Below, piece by piece: positions 10,628 to 21,575 of a stretch of DNA of 64,000 nucleotides; position 1 is the stretch's first letter, and every line of letters begins with the position of its first letter. The translations under genes and the position numbers were made by a program. Source of the stretch: Monilinia fructicola (taxonomy: Eukaryota; Ascomycota; Leotiomycetes; Helotiales; Sclerotiniaceae); the NCBI GenBank assembly GCA_008692225.1, contig VICG01000013.1, positions 1,302,001-1,366,000 on the forward strand, read 5' to 3'. The notes under the pieces are model-generated. The model had not been told where the DNA came from and did no database searches. It saw nothing but the letters and a program-made list of their open reading frames with translations.

Positions 10628-12427
10628 TCACAAATTAACAATCCCCACATCGAAAATACCCTCCTCCCTCCTCAATTCGTCTTCCACCTCCCGACTCACC
10701 ACCCCGTCAATACCCAATATCATCAGTGCCTCATTCTTGATGATATCATCTTTGATATCTGCTTCATGGGCACCTTCTCCGCCCTCTCTACCTCCCCCGC
10801 CACCGTCTCTCCCCTCCTTATCCAAAGCAGCCACACTCATAAACCTAACGTTGATACCCGCCCTCCCCAAGATCCCCCCCACAACCCCAATCTTCCCCGG
10901 CTCATCATTATTCCTCAACACACACAGCGTGCCCTCGGGAGCAAAACTCGTATTGAATTTATCGAGTCGACTGATGAATATTCCCCGATCGCTCACATAG
11001 CCACTGATGATCTGTTCCGCAGCAGCAGCCGCCGCCGCTTTATCTCCCGCGCTCGCGGCCCCCACCGCAGCAGCGCCCCCCTCAACCCGCAAAGTAACCA
11101 GACTAGCATAAACCAGATTTCTCCTCTCAGAAACGTGCGTCTCACTCACCACGATCCCGCGCTCCCTCGCCAACAGAGCCGCATTGACAATATTGACATC
11201 GCGGCCCCCGCGCTCGCTGATGCTCCCCACAAGCCCCTTCACCAGCGCGGCAAACAGCGGACGCGTGTTCGCGATGCCCGCCAGCTCGCCCTCGTAGATG
11301 ACCTCGAATTTTTTCCCGCCGACGCCCGTGCCCCCATAATGCTGCGTGTAGAGGCCGCCCATCTTCTCCATCAGTCGGACGAAGGGTTGCAGTTTTTTGA
11401 ATTCCTCCGGGAGGATCAGCGGGGCGTTGACGGCCGACGTGGGGAGGCCGCCGGTGAGGATCGAGCGGACTTGGGTGCAGACGTCGACGGAGACGGATTC
11501 TTGGGCTTCGAAGGTGGACGCGCCCAGGTGGGGCGTTGCGACGACGAGGGGGTGTTGGGTGAGGGTTTGCGCGGGCGATGCGGGGAGAGGGGGCTCGGTG
11601 GTGAAGACGTCGAGGGCGGCTCCGGCGATGGTGTGGGAGTTCAGCGCGTCGAGGAGCGCTTGTTCGTTGTATACGCCGCCTCTCGCTACGTTGAGGACCT
11701 TGGCCGTCTTCTTCATCTGGCCCAATTCCTCTTTCCCAATGAGATCCAGCGTGCTAGCAATCAGGGGGGTGTGAATCGTCAAGAAATCGACAGTGGGCAA
11801 TAGATCCCCCAATGCCTCGACGAGCGTGACATCATTCGCCTCGGCGATCTCGGGACTCGCATATGGATCCAAGGCCACGACCTTCATACCCAACCCCGCC
11901 GCCAACCTCGCAACCTTCAAGCCCACCTTCCCCAACCCCACGATCCCCAAAATCTTTCCGCCCACCTCGGTCCCGACCAGTTTTCCCCTCTCCCATGCCC
12001 CACCCCTCAACGATCGATCGCCGGCCGGGACGTTCCTCGCCACCGCCATCAACAGCGCAATCGTATGTTCGGCCGCGGCAGCAATATTCCCACTCGGAGA
12101 ATTGACGACGATAATCCCATGCTTCGTCGCAGCCTCCACATCGATATTATCAACGCCGACTCCAGCCCTCGCGACGACTTTGAGGCTCTTTGCGGCCGCG
12201 AGGATTTCGGCTGTGACCTTGGTTTCGGAGCGGATGATGAGGGCAGAGTAGTGGGGGATTATGGAGAGGAGGTCGCTGGGAGAGAGGGTTTTAGGTTGGT
12301 GGATTTCGAAGGTATCTCCCAGCAAGGCGAGGCCATCTACGGATACCTTTTCGGGAATGAGGATCTTGGGACGATTTTGGAGGGTTGCGGAAGGGTTATT
12401 AGAAGTGGGCAAAGCCGAGGGTGCCAT
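10628..12427 (-). CDS. D-3-phosphoglycerate dehydrogenase
   Basis: Intronless, 599 codons, typical length for the long form. It oxidises 3-phosphoglycerate with NAD, the first step of serine synthesis in the cytosol. Visible signatures: NAD-binding GLGKVG (164-169), catalytic R249 in NVARGG, E278 in FTTEPP, and H300 in TPHLGAS. An intervening allosteric-substrate-binding region follows, then a C-terminal ACT domain (from about residue 495) that normally senses serine. The ACT domain carries a glycine-rich insert (DGGGGGREGGEG) between its strand and its last helix; this is a likely species-specific loop. The coding region is clearly more GC-rich than the flanks. The start is well placed, with a short leader before the first beta strand. 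Yeast homologues are SER3/SER33. Confidence 0.95.
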   Translation of the reverse strand: MAPSALPTSNNPSATLQNRPKILIPEKVSVDGLALLGDTFEIHQPKTLSPSDLLSIIPHYSALIIRSETKVTAEILAAAKSLKVVARAGVGVDNIDVEAATKHGIIVVNSPSGNIAAAAEHTIALLMAVARNVPAGDRSLRGGAWERGKLVGTEVGGKILGIVGLGKVGLKVARLAAGLGMKVVALDPYASPEIAEANDVTLVEALGDLLPTVDFLTIHTPLIASTLDLIGKEELGQMKKTAKVLNVARGGVYNEQALLDALNSHTIAGAALDVFTTEPPLPASPAQTLTQHPLVVATPHLGASTFEAQESVSVDVCTQVRSILTGGLPTSAVNAPLILPEEFKKLQPFVRLMEKMGGLYTQHYGGTGVGGKKFEVIYEGELAGIANTRPLFAALVKGLVGSISERGGRDVNIVNAALLARERGIVVSETHVSERRNLVYASLVTLRVEGGAAAVGAASAGDKAAAAAAAEQIISGYVSDRGIFISRLDKFNTSFAPEGTLCVLRNNDEPGKIGVVGGILGRAGINVRFMSVAALDKEGRDGGGGGREGGEGAHEADIKDDIIKNEALMILGIDGVVSREVEDELRREEGIFDVGIVNL

Positions 12428-13280
12428 TGTGAAGTTTGGAATTGTTGTATGAGGTTTTTAAAGTAGGAGATGCCAATCTTTTTAAGAAAAGGTAAGTTTG
12501 TAGTTTGTGCACTTAATTCGAGACAATTATCTTTCTCGCAACTTATTTTTGATATATAGTTGATTGATCTTATGATCTGCCATGCGGAATTACTCTTTGT
12601 CCATGAAGGTAGGTGGTAGGTATGTGATAGGTAGGTAGGCAGGTACCTAGGTAAGGATTTAACATTGGTACAAAGAAGAGTGAAGAAAGAAGTGAATGCA
12701 GAACAATAAGAGTAAACAAATAGAAACAGGAACAAGAACAAGAACAAGAACAAGAACAAGAACAACCTTAGCTTAACCTTGGAAGAACAGGAGCAGCTTT
12801 TTGTAAGATTTGATGAATTTGACAATGGAGAATATGAGATCTGATGATATGTGAGATGAGATGAGATGAGATGGAACCCCCCACCTCCCCGCATTTAAAA
12901 CCCCGCATTAGACAGACTACCCAGTACTGCTGAGGTTGCGGTATACATGGATACTAGGTACCTCCAGCTACCTAGGTAGGTATATTTTAGAGATCCTCCC
13001 TCCATTCAGAAGCCATGTTCATTCATTCAAACTGTCATCATCACCATCATCATCATCGTCGTCATATGTAATATTAAGAGAAGGTCCTGAGGTCCTGAGG
13101 TCAGCTGAAATGATAGAATACATATTCATTCGCTTTTGTATATCATCCATTCATGGTGGCTGAAGTCTGTTTTGATGCATCATGTATCATGGATGTATCA
13201 TGTATCGTATCATGCATGCATCATGGATCCCATTAGGCTTTTCTATTATCCTCCACTCAGACGTTACCACCACTCAGACT
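12428..13280. other. Intergenic, promoter side of phosphoglycerate dehydrogenase
   Basis: Contains an (AAGAAC)n repeat at about 12727-12765 and perfect TACCTAGGTA palindromes at 12644-12653 and 12969-12978. No credible open frame. Confidence 0.65.
12727..12765. repeat. AAGAAC hexanucleotide repeat
   Basis: Six or so copies in tandem, upstream of the phosphoglycerate dehydrogenase start on the minus strand. Confidence 0.85.
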
Positions 13281-14517
13281 TTACCAATTAGCTCTTTCTT
13301 TCAACTTTTCATTTTGAACAACTTCAATCCAGTAATTATCAGGATCAAGAACAAACGCCACATTTTTCATACGACCATCAGTCAATCTCTTCTTCCAATT
13401 GACTTTCAAATCATCAAATCTCTGACATGCGGCATCTAGATCATCCACTGACACACCTATCATCCAGTTAGCATTGAGTGTGATCCCATATATATATATG
13501 TATATATACATATGAACATTATTGTGTGACTTACAAATGTGGCCGAAGCCTTGTGGTTCATCATTACCGTTGTGGTATTGAAAGTTTTCATCCTTTTCGG
13601 TACCATAATTCCATGTTAATTCCAATAAACCTTCACGGCCCGCTATTGGGTTGACTCCATTGGCAGATGATGTAGGAACCCCTTGATCCCCAGCTCCAGG
13701 ATAACCAAGGAAATAGAGGTTGAAATTGGCACTTGGATTTTCACTCGTTCTCAGGAGTGACATTCCCATGACTTCTTGGTAGAACTTCAGTGACTTTTCA
13801 TGATCCTTGATACGAATCATAGTATGGTTCTACGACTTCGTTAGCCATCAATGCTTCAATTGTGTGTAGGAGGAAATATTACCATTCGGTACGTCTCAAC
13901 ATCTGTCGTTTTGATATCCTCAGTTTTTTCAAGGGGATTTTGTCCGATAATTTCCACCCAATAATTGTCGGGATCTAATGCGAAAGCAATATGCTTCATG
14001 CGTCCATCGGATAATTTCTTTTGAAATTTGTATCCCGCATCCTCAATTCGTTGACAAGCTGCTTGGAGATTGTCTACCGATATGCAAGTATGCCCGAAAC
14101 CTTTATGAGGCTCCGTATTTCCATTTGTAATTTTATAATTTGGATCCTTCTCGGTTCCATAGTTGTGTGTCAATTCTATTAATCCTTCCCGATCACTCCA
14201 ATGATTTCCGTGAGATGCAGCTTTTGGTGAATCGTAGCCCAGGAAGTAAAGGTCGAATTTGGCCTCTGGTTCTTCAATCTTTTTGATCAATTTCATGCCC
14301 AAGTATTCATAGAATTTGACTGTGCAAATTGTCTCAAGGTTAGCTACGAAAGATCATCGGTTGCATAAGCTTGGAGACGAGATACAAACTTACCAGATTC
14401 CTTAGGATCTTTGACTCGAATCCTATCAATCCATTAACATTCTGCCATGATGGGACAACCGATGATCTATTCGTACATCGAGTGATTAAACTTATAGGTC
14501 TGTGGATTAGTAGACAT
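13281..14517 (-). CDS. GLO1: Glyoxalase I (lactoylglutathione lyase), two-domain fungal type
   Basis: Exons in transcript order: 14477-14517, 14394-14422, 13883-14319, 13535-13829, 13281-13456; total 978 bp, 325 residues, close to the yeast enzyme. It isomerises the hemithioacetal of methylglyoxal and glutathione to S-lactoylglutathione. Two tandem vicinal-oxygen-chelate domains are visible. Domain 1 begins NHSMIRVKD and has GLIELTHNYG, GFGHTC and DNYWVEI. Domain 2 begins NHTMIRIKD and has GLLELTWNYG, GFGHIC and DNYWIEV. These contain the paired His and Glu zinc ligands. The second exon is only 29 bp and is needed to join the start to domain 1; the splice phases all agree. The intron between exons 4 and 5 holds a short TA-rich run. 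Exon placement was done by eye but is internally consistent. Confidence 0.93.
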
Positions 14518-14990
14518 TGTTGCGTATGATCTGCTGCCTGTAACGAACGATACACGATTGTTAGGAAGCTGCATAAAAGACGGGCAGGAATGCTTGCAGA
14601 ATCATATCTTTAGAAAACATACCTGAATCCACAATACTTTGTCGTAAAAAGGATGGTTTGATGAATTTGTATACGTTTCGAAACGAGTACATAGAAGGTT
14701 ATGTGAAAGCAATGGAGGGTATGTTATGATGAAGAGATAGAAAGCCGTTTAAAATTGTATTTATTGTGAGGAGCACAAAAAAATGATGATGTTCTCGAGA
14801 AGCCCCTCCCTCCTCGGCTATCCTATGACGTGGGGGGCAGAAGAAGAAGGAAGAAGATGATGAGAGTTGATTGAAGGAATGAATTTCTAAGCAAAGACAA
14901 AAGATCTATTCTCCGATGAAAAGAGAAGTCAAGGAAAGATTATGCAATGTTAACATGCCGGTATATCCGAATGATGAATTGAACGATGTA

Positions 14991-15022
<32 letters not shown>

Positions 15023-15024
<2 letters not shown>

Positions 15025-15047
15025 CGGAGTATACATACTACTCCGTA
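15023..15047. repeat. Inverted repeat of TACGGAGTA / TACTCCGTA
   Basis: Two perfect 9-bp arms (15023-15031 and 15039-15047) around a 7-bp loop, next to a TA run. Could form a hairpin or act as a paired binding site (inference). Confidence 0.8.
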
Positions 15048-16680
15048 GGTATATATGGATATATACATATATCCAATACATATATACATACATATACAGA
15101 GTACAAACATACATACCCGCCCACATACAACATGAATAAGGAGTATTTTCGGTACCGAGTTCTCTTTTGAATGCTCTTTCATGACCGATGCTGACTGTCG
15201 ATTGACTGACCGAAGATAAACTAATAGGTTCTAATTGAACATAACTTCCATCCGTTCAAACTCTTCTATAAACAAAATATAACGAGCCATTCCCGCAGCT
15301 CCGGATGCTGTGGCTATTGATAAATCAACCATTATCTCAATTGTATATTCGATATCTTCAACCACCCGAAGAACCATGCCGTTCATGATGGCTTTGCAAA
15401 TGGTAGCCCACGCCATGTAAGCAATGGAATATGAGAGGAGGGAGGTAGAGCAGGGAGGGAGGTAGAGTAGTGAAGAAGTCTTATCATCTATCCAACAATT
15501 TGAAGAATGTTATTAACATGCTTGGTGAGGAACTAATATATAGTAAGTAGTACTAGGTAGGAGTACTCGGTGGGTATCCAATTAAGTATGCCAGGTAGGT
15601 GGTAGTCGGTAGGTGCTTTTATTCACATCGATTGAGACTTACTGGTGGATAGTATCTGAGGGTCAAAACTTGATCTTCTATAAAGATTGAGATGATGGAT
15701 ATCTAAGATTTGAGAATTGAGAATTAGTTAGTTATTACTAGCTCATTGATTCTTCACTTAGATCAATGCTAACTAGGTAAAGTTTTATATGTACTCCGTA
15801 ATGAAGTCATAAAAACCTCCTACCACGTTATCATTGAACAGCTAACTTTAAGCATATTTTATGATGAGTTCCAAGGTTGGCTGGATAAAATTGTAGGGGA
15901 GAGAGATCTCATATAAGGTTATCCCTTCATTGTTATTTTCCAATTGGAAGGACTTCTACTCTGTACTTACCCAGGTACCTCGATGATACATACCTAGGTA
16001 AGTATCTACCCATCTATCTATATACTGTACAAGTAGGTAAGTTAGTATGAGTACTCCGCAACACTTGATTCGTATATTAAACAAATTATATGAAGCTATA
16101 AGGTATACTCCGTACTCATTTCAATATATCAATCATATCCATAGATTATGTCTATCCATCTATCTACTCCGTATGGATGGATACCTAGGTAACCTTATAC
16201 TCCCGTACAAGCGAGCATTTGTATGCCTCCTCTGTATATAAACAATAATCGATACTTGTACCTCCTGCTACTTATGTACTCGAGTACTAATCATAACAAA
16301 GTGAGTTGCACCCTTTATGACAAGCTATTATACTAATAGAATTTCCCGAGAAACGCTCTCTAGCTTCGTGCATGACTGAGTTGACTACTCCGTATTAATA
16401 GATCTATGGATAATACAACTAATGACTAAATTAACCTTGACGAGGTAATTAACTGACCCGGACTCCAGCTGTATAAGTATCCATTTACGAATAAATTATT
16501 ATTTTTATTATAGAATTATTTATTATATCATTCCTCTGTTCTATAAGTATTCTACTCTCCTTTCCTCTATTAATAGAACTTCGGGAATCTAAATAATTTA
16601 CATTTATTTAGTTATAGTTATACCTTATACCTACCTATTCTACTTTAATTATCATTACGATTATAATAATTAATTATAAT

Positions 16681-16769
16681 AATTATCATAATTATCATAA
16701 TTATCATAATTATCATAATTATCATAATTATCATAATTATCATAATTATCATAATTATCATAATTATCA
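16681..16769. repeat. Tandem repeat, unit AATTATCAT
   Basis: About ten near-perfect 9-bp units in direct tandem. Confidence 0.9.
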
Positions 16770-17291
16770 AATACTTAAACCAAGCTTCCAGTCTTATAAC
16801 CTCAATCATTTATTTTCTAGCTTTCACATATTGCACTTGCTTCACTTCATACTTCATTCACTCTTACAGTACAAGTATTACTTTATTATTCTTTAACTTC
16901 ACTCTTCACTCTTCACTCTTCACTCCTTTCAACCAACCATAAACCATAAACCATGTACAACTACTACTGCTGCTATCACTCCTACTAATCTAATAATCCT
17001 TTCCCCGCCGTCGCTGAACTCTCTTACAATAACCTCTCATCAGCTTCTAATTGCTATTCACTTGATTTCCCTTATTATTATCGTTTTCATTCTGCTCAAT
17101 CAATCATTTACCTTTTCCTAACTCCATGATATTGTACGTCTGTCTTCTGCCCATCCGCCCATCTGCTCATCTGCTCATCTGCCTACCTGCCTATCTATTC
17201 ATTCTGGTTCACTTATGATGGAGACAAAATCTATTCCTCAACTAACATTTTGTCATACACAGAACATACCAAATTCAAAGGATAATCAACA

Positions 17292-17919
17292 ATGTCGTCC
17301 AATTCTCCCCAAAAGCAAACCATGCTTCTGAGCAAAAGAATATCCACCTTCTTACAGCATAACATATCGCCACATCTCCATACATTAATCCTCCTAACAC
17401 CAACTGGCAAACTTCTTAGTACCTCTTCAACTTCTCCAGCTTCCGTCCTGCGTCACCAAGGCACACTAGCCTTATCACTCTGGACACTCTACTCTCCATT
17501 TCCTTCACAAACCGTTTCAGATGCTCTGCCAATCAATGACTCGACTTCAAATGGCCAAAATGCTATACCCCGAGAAACAAAAAGCATATTAATACAGATG
17601 GAATTTGGCATCATGGTTATCAGGATGTTAGCTTGTGGATTATTATTCGTTGGCGATAGGACCAGCACCCGGAGTTTCAGGAACAACAACGCCGCAGATT
17701 CAGAGAGAAGGTTTAATATCGATATCACAACCAGGGTCGCCGGATGGAGAACATGAGAGAGGAACCATAAGGAGTGGAGAGGGAAGTGAGACGGCGAGTT
17801 TGAGGAGTGCAAGAGGGGGTGGGGTGGGGATTATGGGCATGAGGAGACAGGCAGAAGAATTGGGAAGGTGGTTGGAAGGTGCATTGGATGGATTGGTTCT
17901 GAGTGCGGCAGAACGATAA
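17292..17919 (+). CDS. Roadblock/LC7 protein resembling LAMTOR2 (Ragulator/EGO subunit), frame broken
   Basis: The first frame from ATG 17292 gives a roadblock-type fold: MLLSKRISTFLQ helix, LILLTPTGKLLS strand pair, LALSLWTLY helix, ILIQMEFGIMVIRM and LACGLLFV. The pattern and order match LAMTOR2 (p14), a scaffold that places Rag GTPases and TORC1 on the vacuole or lysosome. At 17651-17653 the coding potential moves by one base: the next frame continues IGPAPG, a G/S-rich linker, and the final helix MRRQAEELGRWLEGALDG, ending at 17919. No intron with usual signals fits. One extra G in the GG at 17652-17653 explains it, either a consensus error or a real frameshift. Without the shift the protein is 154 residues and lacks the last helix. 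The linker is longer than in animal LAMTOR2. The family call rests on recalled patterns, not a search. Confidence 0.6.
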
Positions 17920-18897
17920 TACGGAGTCTTCGATGGGTATCAAGAGGGATGAAGAAGGCTGCTGTAATGAAACCGGCCCTTTTGTGATAATCACATTGAA
18001 AAAAAAGGCATGGAAAAGAGATTATTCAAAAAGATGAGGAAAGAGAAAAGATGCGCATTGCACAGCAGCAGTTGGGCTGGATATAATGGAACAAACGGAC
18101 ACTGCATAAAATGGGATTGGGAACATCAGCATTTGGATTGTACGGAGTGTTCATAAAAGGGAACGGTATAAGGGAACTGGAGTTAAGATACCATGGCAGA
18201 AAGTAAAGTTTTGATTCTGGTATACTACTTTTTCAACATATACCGATTGATGTCAAGCGCATAATCAACTTTGTATCATATTGAATGGCTGCTTCGGTCT
18301 AGAAATCAAGTGTGAGAAAAACATTCATGGTGAAATGTTTTATCCTGCCAATTACTCCCTGGATATCTACAGGTCTTGCTATGTTTTATTTTACGAAGAA
18401 CAAGCAATACAAGACCAGATCAAATCAAATAATCATCTTTGTTAACTGTTTCCGGTCCCCTCCGAAAAAAAGTCAACTGCCCTTCAAAATTCCCCCTTTG
18501 TTTTATTCATACCACAAGTGTCGGCACTGTTAACACCACTCGCGAGATACAAAGGAAATCTTCACCTACTTTCCTTGAAAGAGCGTAGAGTTGAAGTGAG
18601 ACTTCGATTTTCAGAATGTTGACTTCAATGTACTCAAATTGAATACATCAAATCAGTCGCTACCCTGACAGAACGGGAAATAGATCAATCTGACTCTATA
18701 ACGAAATCAGAGGAGTTCCCGCGGTCCTTTTTCTTCTGTGTATATATTTCACCCGCAAACTACCTCGTACACATACTATATACGTTCAAGATCCACACAC
18801 TAAACTCTCGCAATGAGTACAATAACCTACTTCCCCGTCATCAAAAAAACCACACATCCCTTCACCCTCGAAACCCCCTTCTTCTTCCCCAAAATCA
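17920..18897. other. Intergenic, no gene seen
   Basis: Two partial TACGGAGT motifs (17921, 18141) and no open frame with recognisable content. An ATG at 18813 starts a 54-codon frame that closes before the macro-domain frame and may be an upstream open reading frame. Confidence 0.55.
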
Positions 18898-20881
18898 ATG
18901 ACGATAGCGAGTCTCCCACCTCTATCCAATGGTCTCCTTCTTTCTTCTTCCTCGGATCCGCTTGCTCCAATTGAATTACGTCTCGCTTCTTTACCTTTAT
19001 ATCCTTGTACCGCTATTGTATCACCCATCGTAAGTTCTCATCCTTTCTCCTCTCTCCTCCTTCCCTCTCTTCCACCCCGGTCCTCACTCTTATACATCTA
19101 ACACCCCTCGAGTCACAATCCCCTTCCCTCTATCCCCTCACCCATCCCGTAAACACCATAACAACAATTCCCTCCTCGCCACTCTCATCCCAAGCCTCAC
19201 CTTCTACATACACACCCCAACCCTCCTTACCAGGCCTAATCGACCACTTATCCGGACCAGAACTAGTACAATGGAGAGAAGAACACTGGCCCGACGGTTT
19301 AAATGCCGGAGATTGTGGTGTAAGTCCCAGTTTTAGGCTTGGGGATCCAGGGAGCAATGCAAGGAACAAAGACAGCAAAGATACCAAAGACGATAAAGAA
19401 GAAGCAAAAACAACATGCATCGAAGCTCACAAAAGACCACAATACATAATCCACACGCACGCCCCCAATTTCGCAGATAAATCCTACAGCACCCCATTAG
19501 TCAAACAGCTCCTGGTCAATTGCTATCACGGAGCCTTGGTCGAAGCTATGCGCATTTCGGAAAAAGATGATGAACTGCAGCGAGCAAAAGCGGAGGCGAC
19601 ATTCGCGGATGCCACGGAAACAGAAACAGAAACAGGAATGAGCCCGGACGCAACGCATAGAGCGCACCCCGCCAACCGTCTCCCGCCCACCGCTACCATG
19701 GAGAACCGATATCGATACCAACCTGCGCGCCATCACCGCCCCCATCAAAATCGCAACACACACGCCAGACCCCAACGAAAAACACGGGACCCCTTCCCAG
19801 TCAACAGATCGCCTTCCCCGCCCCCGCCCCCGCCCCCGCCTCCTCTCCCAATCCCATTCCACATCCCACCTCGTCAGCTCCCGCAACACAATGCGCGCAA
19901 GGCGTCACGCTGGCGTTCCCGGCTCTCGCCACGGGCTCCAAATGTTTTCCGCATCGCCTTGCGGCGCGCATTGCGGTGGCGACGGTGAGGGATTTCTTGA
20001 AACATCCGGTCTTTGGGAGGCAGAGGAGGAAGCGGATTCGCAGGGTGGTCTTTTGTGTTTGGCCGGTTGGGAGGTGGGTTTTTGTTTTTGTTTTTGTCTT
20101 TGTTTGTTCGTTTGTTTGATGCTTGTGGGTGGAGAGGCGGCAAGCGCGTGTCAGGTGATGTCATGTGTTATGTTGCGTAGAACGACTGAGCTGACCGTCC
20201 CTTTCTTTTCCATAGCCCGAATCGCAAAGCGCTCCAGATCGCGTTTGGACTCATGTTTCCCCCCCGTTACCGCAGTCGGCTCCTCTATCGCCTATCTCGA
20301 AACAGTTGGCTACTCCGCCGTTTACTCCGTCTCCGAGGAAGAGAACGGGGGGTGAGGTTGGGGATGGGCCTGGGTTTGGTGCGGTGGTGGAGGATGGGGG
20401 AGAGGGGGGAAAGGCGGTGGAGGCGGTGGAGAAGGCCATTGTTGGTGCGGAGGATTTGGGTCGGGGGGTCGGGCTTTCTGGGGAGAGGGTGGGGATAGGG
20501 ATGATTGGAAGGCCGGCTTTGGATGGTAATGGGTTAGGGCATGGGACGGGGAATGAAAATGAAAATGAAAATGAAAATGAAAATGAGGTGACGATAGTAG
20601 GTGCCGGGGTGGTGAAGGGGAGGATTAGGAAGGATTCTTACAAACAGAAAAAACGAAAACAGGGGCTGAGGTTGGCGGCTGTGAATCGGGAGAGAAGAGA
20701 AAGGGGATTGAGGGAACGAGATCAGGGTCAGGGTTTGGGTCTGGGTCTGGGTAACGGTGATGCAAACAGCGACCCTGTAAATCATAGCGCGACGTTGCAG
20801 CCTGGAGAGAGGCATCCGAAGACTCTGGAACGTAGAACAGGGGTGAAGGATGCGGATGCGGATGGGGATGATGTATTATAG
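18898..20881 (+). CDS. Macro-domain protein (ADP-ribose-binding family), model interrupted
   Basis: Macro-domain signatures occur in order: LYPCTAIVSPI (first strand), GLIDHLSGPELVQW (helix after the ligand loop), PQYIIHTHAPNF, LLVNCYHGALVEAM, then GVTLAFPALATG and AARIAVATVRDFLK. Macro domains bind ADP-ribose or remove it from proteins or from ADP-ribose-1''-phosphate. Likely exons: 18898-19029; then 19113 onward after an intron with GTAAGT and a CTAAC branch; and a last exon from 20216 after a CATAG acceptor. The frame changes between about 19640 and 19890, within CAGAAA and CCCGCC repeats, with no good intron. The donor near 20066-20074 is also ambiguous. The last exon encodes a P/G-rich tail with an ENENEN run and basic KKRKQG, probably disordered. 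Family secure, gene model not. Confidence 0.6.
19816..19850 (+). repeat. CCCGCC repeat in the macro-domain gene
   Basis: Tandem CCCGCC units at the place where the reading frame of the macro domain changes, so a length change here could be the cause. Confidence 0.8.
20549..20586 (+). repeat. GAAAAT hexanucleotide repeat
   Basis: Six tandem units coding Glu-Asn repeats in the disordered tail of the macro-domain protein. Confidence 0.85.
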
Positions 20882-20882
20882 A

Positions 20883-20945
20883 TACACATACACACATACA
20901 TACACATATACATACACACACATACACATCCACACACACATACAT
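20883..20945. repeat. ACATAC/ACACAC microsatellite
   Basis: Alternating CA/TA-type repeat just downstream of the macro-domain stop. Confidence 0.8.
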
Positions 20946-21279
20946 CCACACAACGATATCCCAAGCTCCAATCCAAATATCCCTCATCCGTATACCGATA
21001 CCAGTATCCGAATACAGCATTCCACAACCTCCATCCCTCCATCCATCCCTCCACTCAGCACAAAACCTCCACCACACACCAATCCCCTCACACTCCCACC
21101 CCCTAAAACCAGAAACTCATCCATCCCCGTAGAAGCCTAGGACCAAGAGCCTTCTATCCTCCTAAACATCCTATAGAATTATCGCGCCTCTGCTCTCCTT
21201 ACCTCTGCCCTCCCAAATCTAACCCCTATCCCACTCCCTATAAGATTTTACATAAAAAAAATATATAAACAAAATAAAA

Positions 21280-21575
21280 TGTAAAATGTAAGATGTAAGA
21301 TATAAAATATAAAATATAAAATATAAAATATAAAATATAAAATATAAAATATAAAATATAAATATAAAATATAAAATATAAAATATAAAATATAAAATAT
21401 AAAAATATAAAATATAAAATATAAAATATAAAATATAAGATATAAAATATAAGATATAAGATATAAGATATAAGATATAAGATATAAGATATAAGATATA
21501 AGATATAAGATATAAAATATAAGATATAAGATATAAAAATATAAGATATAAGATATAATATGTAAGATATAAACC
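21280..21575. repeat. TATAAAA / TATAAGA minisatellite array
   Basis: About 40 units of a 7-bp repeat. The left half is mainly TATAAAA and the right half mainly TATAAGA, with a few one-base length variants, as expected from expansion of two variant units. Confidence 0.9.

Larger units (their letters stand above)
14518..17291. other. AT-rich intergenic region with repeated short motifs
   Basis: About 2.8 kb with no convincing gene. It contains a (TA)n run at about 14995-15024, five TACTCCGTA copies and one TACGGAGTA copy, two TACCTAGGTA palindromes, and the 9-bp repeat at 16681-16769. An open frame of 61 codons on the minus strand (15231-15416) follows a pyrimidine-rich stretch but has no known motif. 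The last part (16800-17290) is pyrimidine-rich and probably the promoter and leader of the LAMTOR2-like gene. Confidence 0.6.

Noticed and set aside
10766..11803. 345-codon plus-strand frame opposite phosphoglycerate dehydrogenase
   Set aside because: Antisense shadow of a GC-rich conserved gene; no protein-like pattern.
15231..15416. 61-codon minus-strand frame starting MAWATICKAIM after a pyrimidine-rich stretch
   Set aside because: No known motif, no intron evidence, isolated in AT-rich DNA; length expected by chance.
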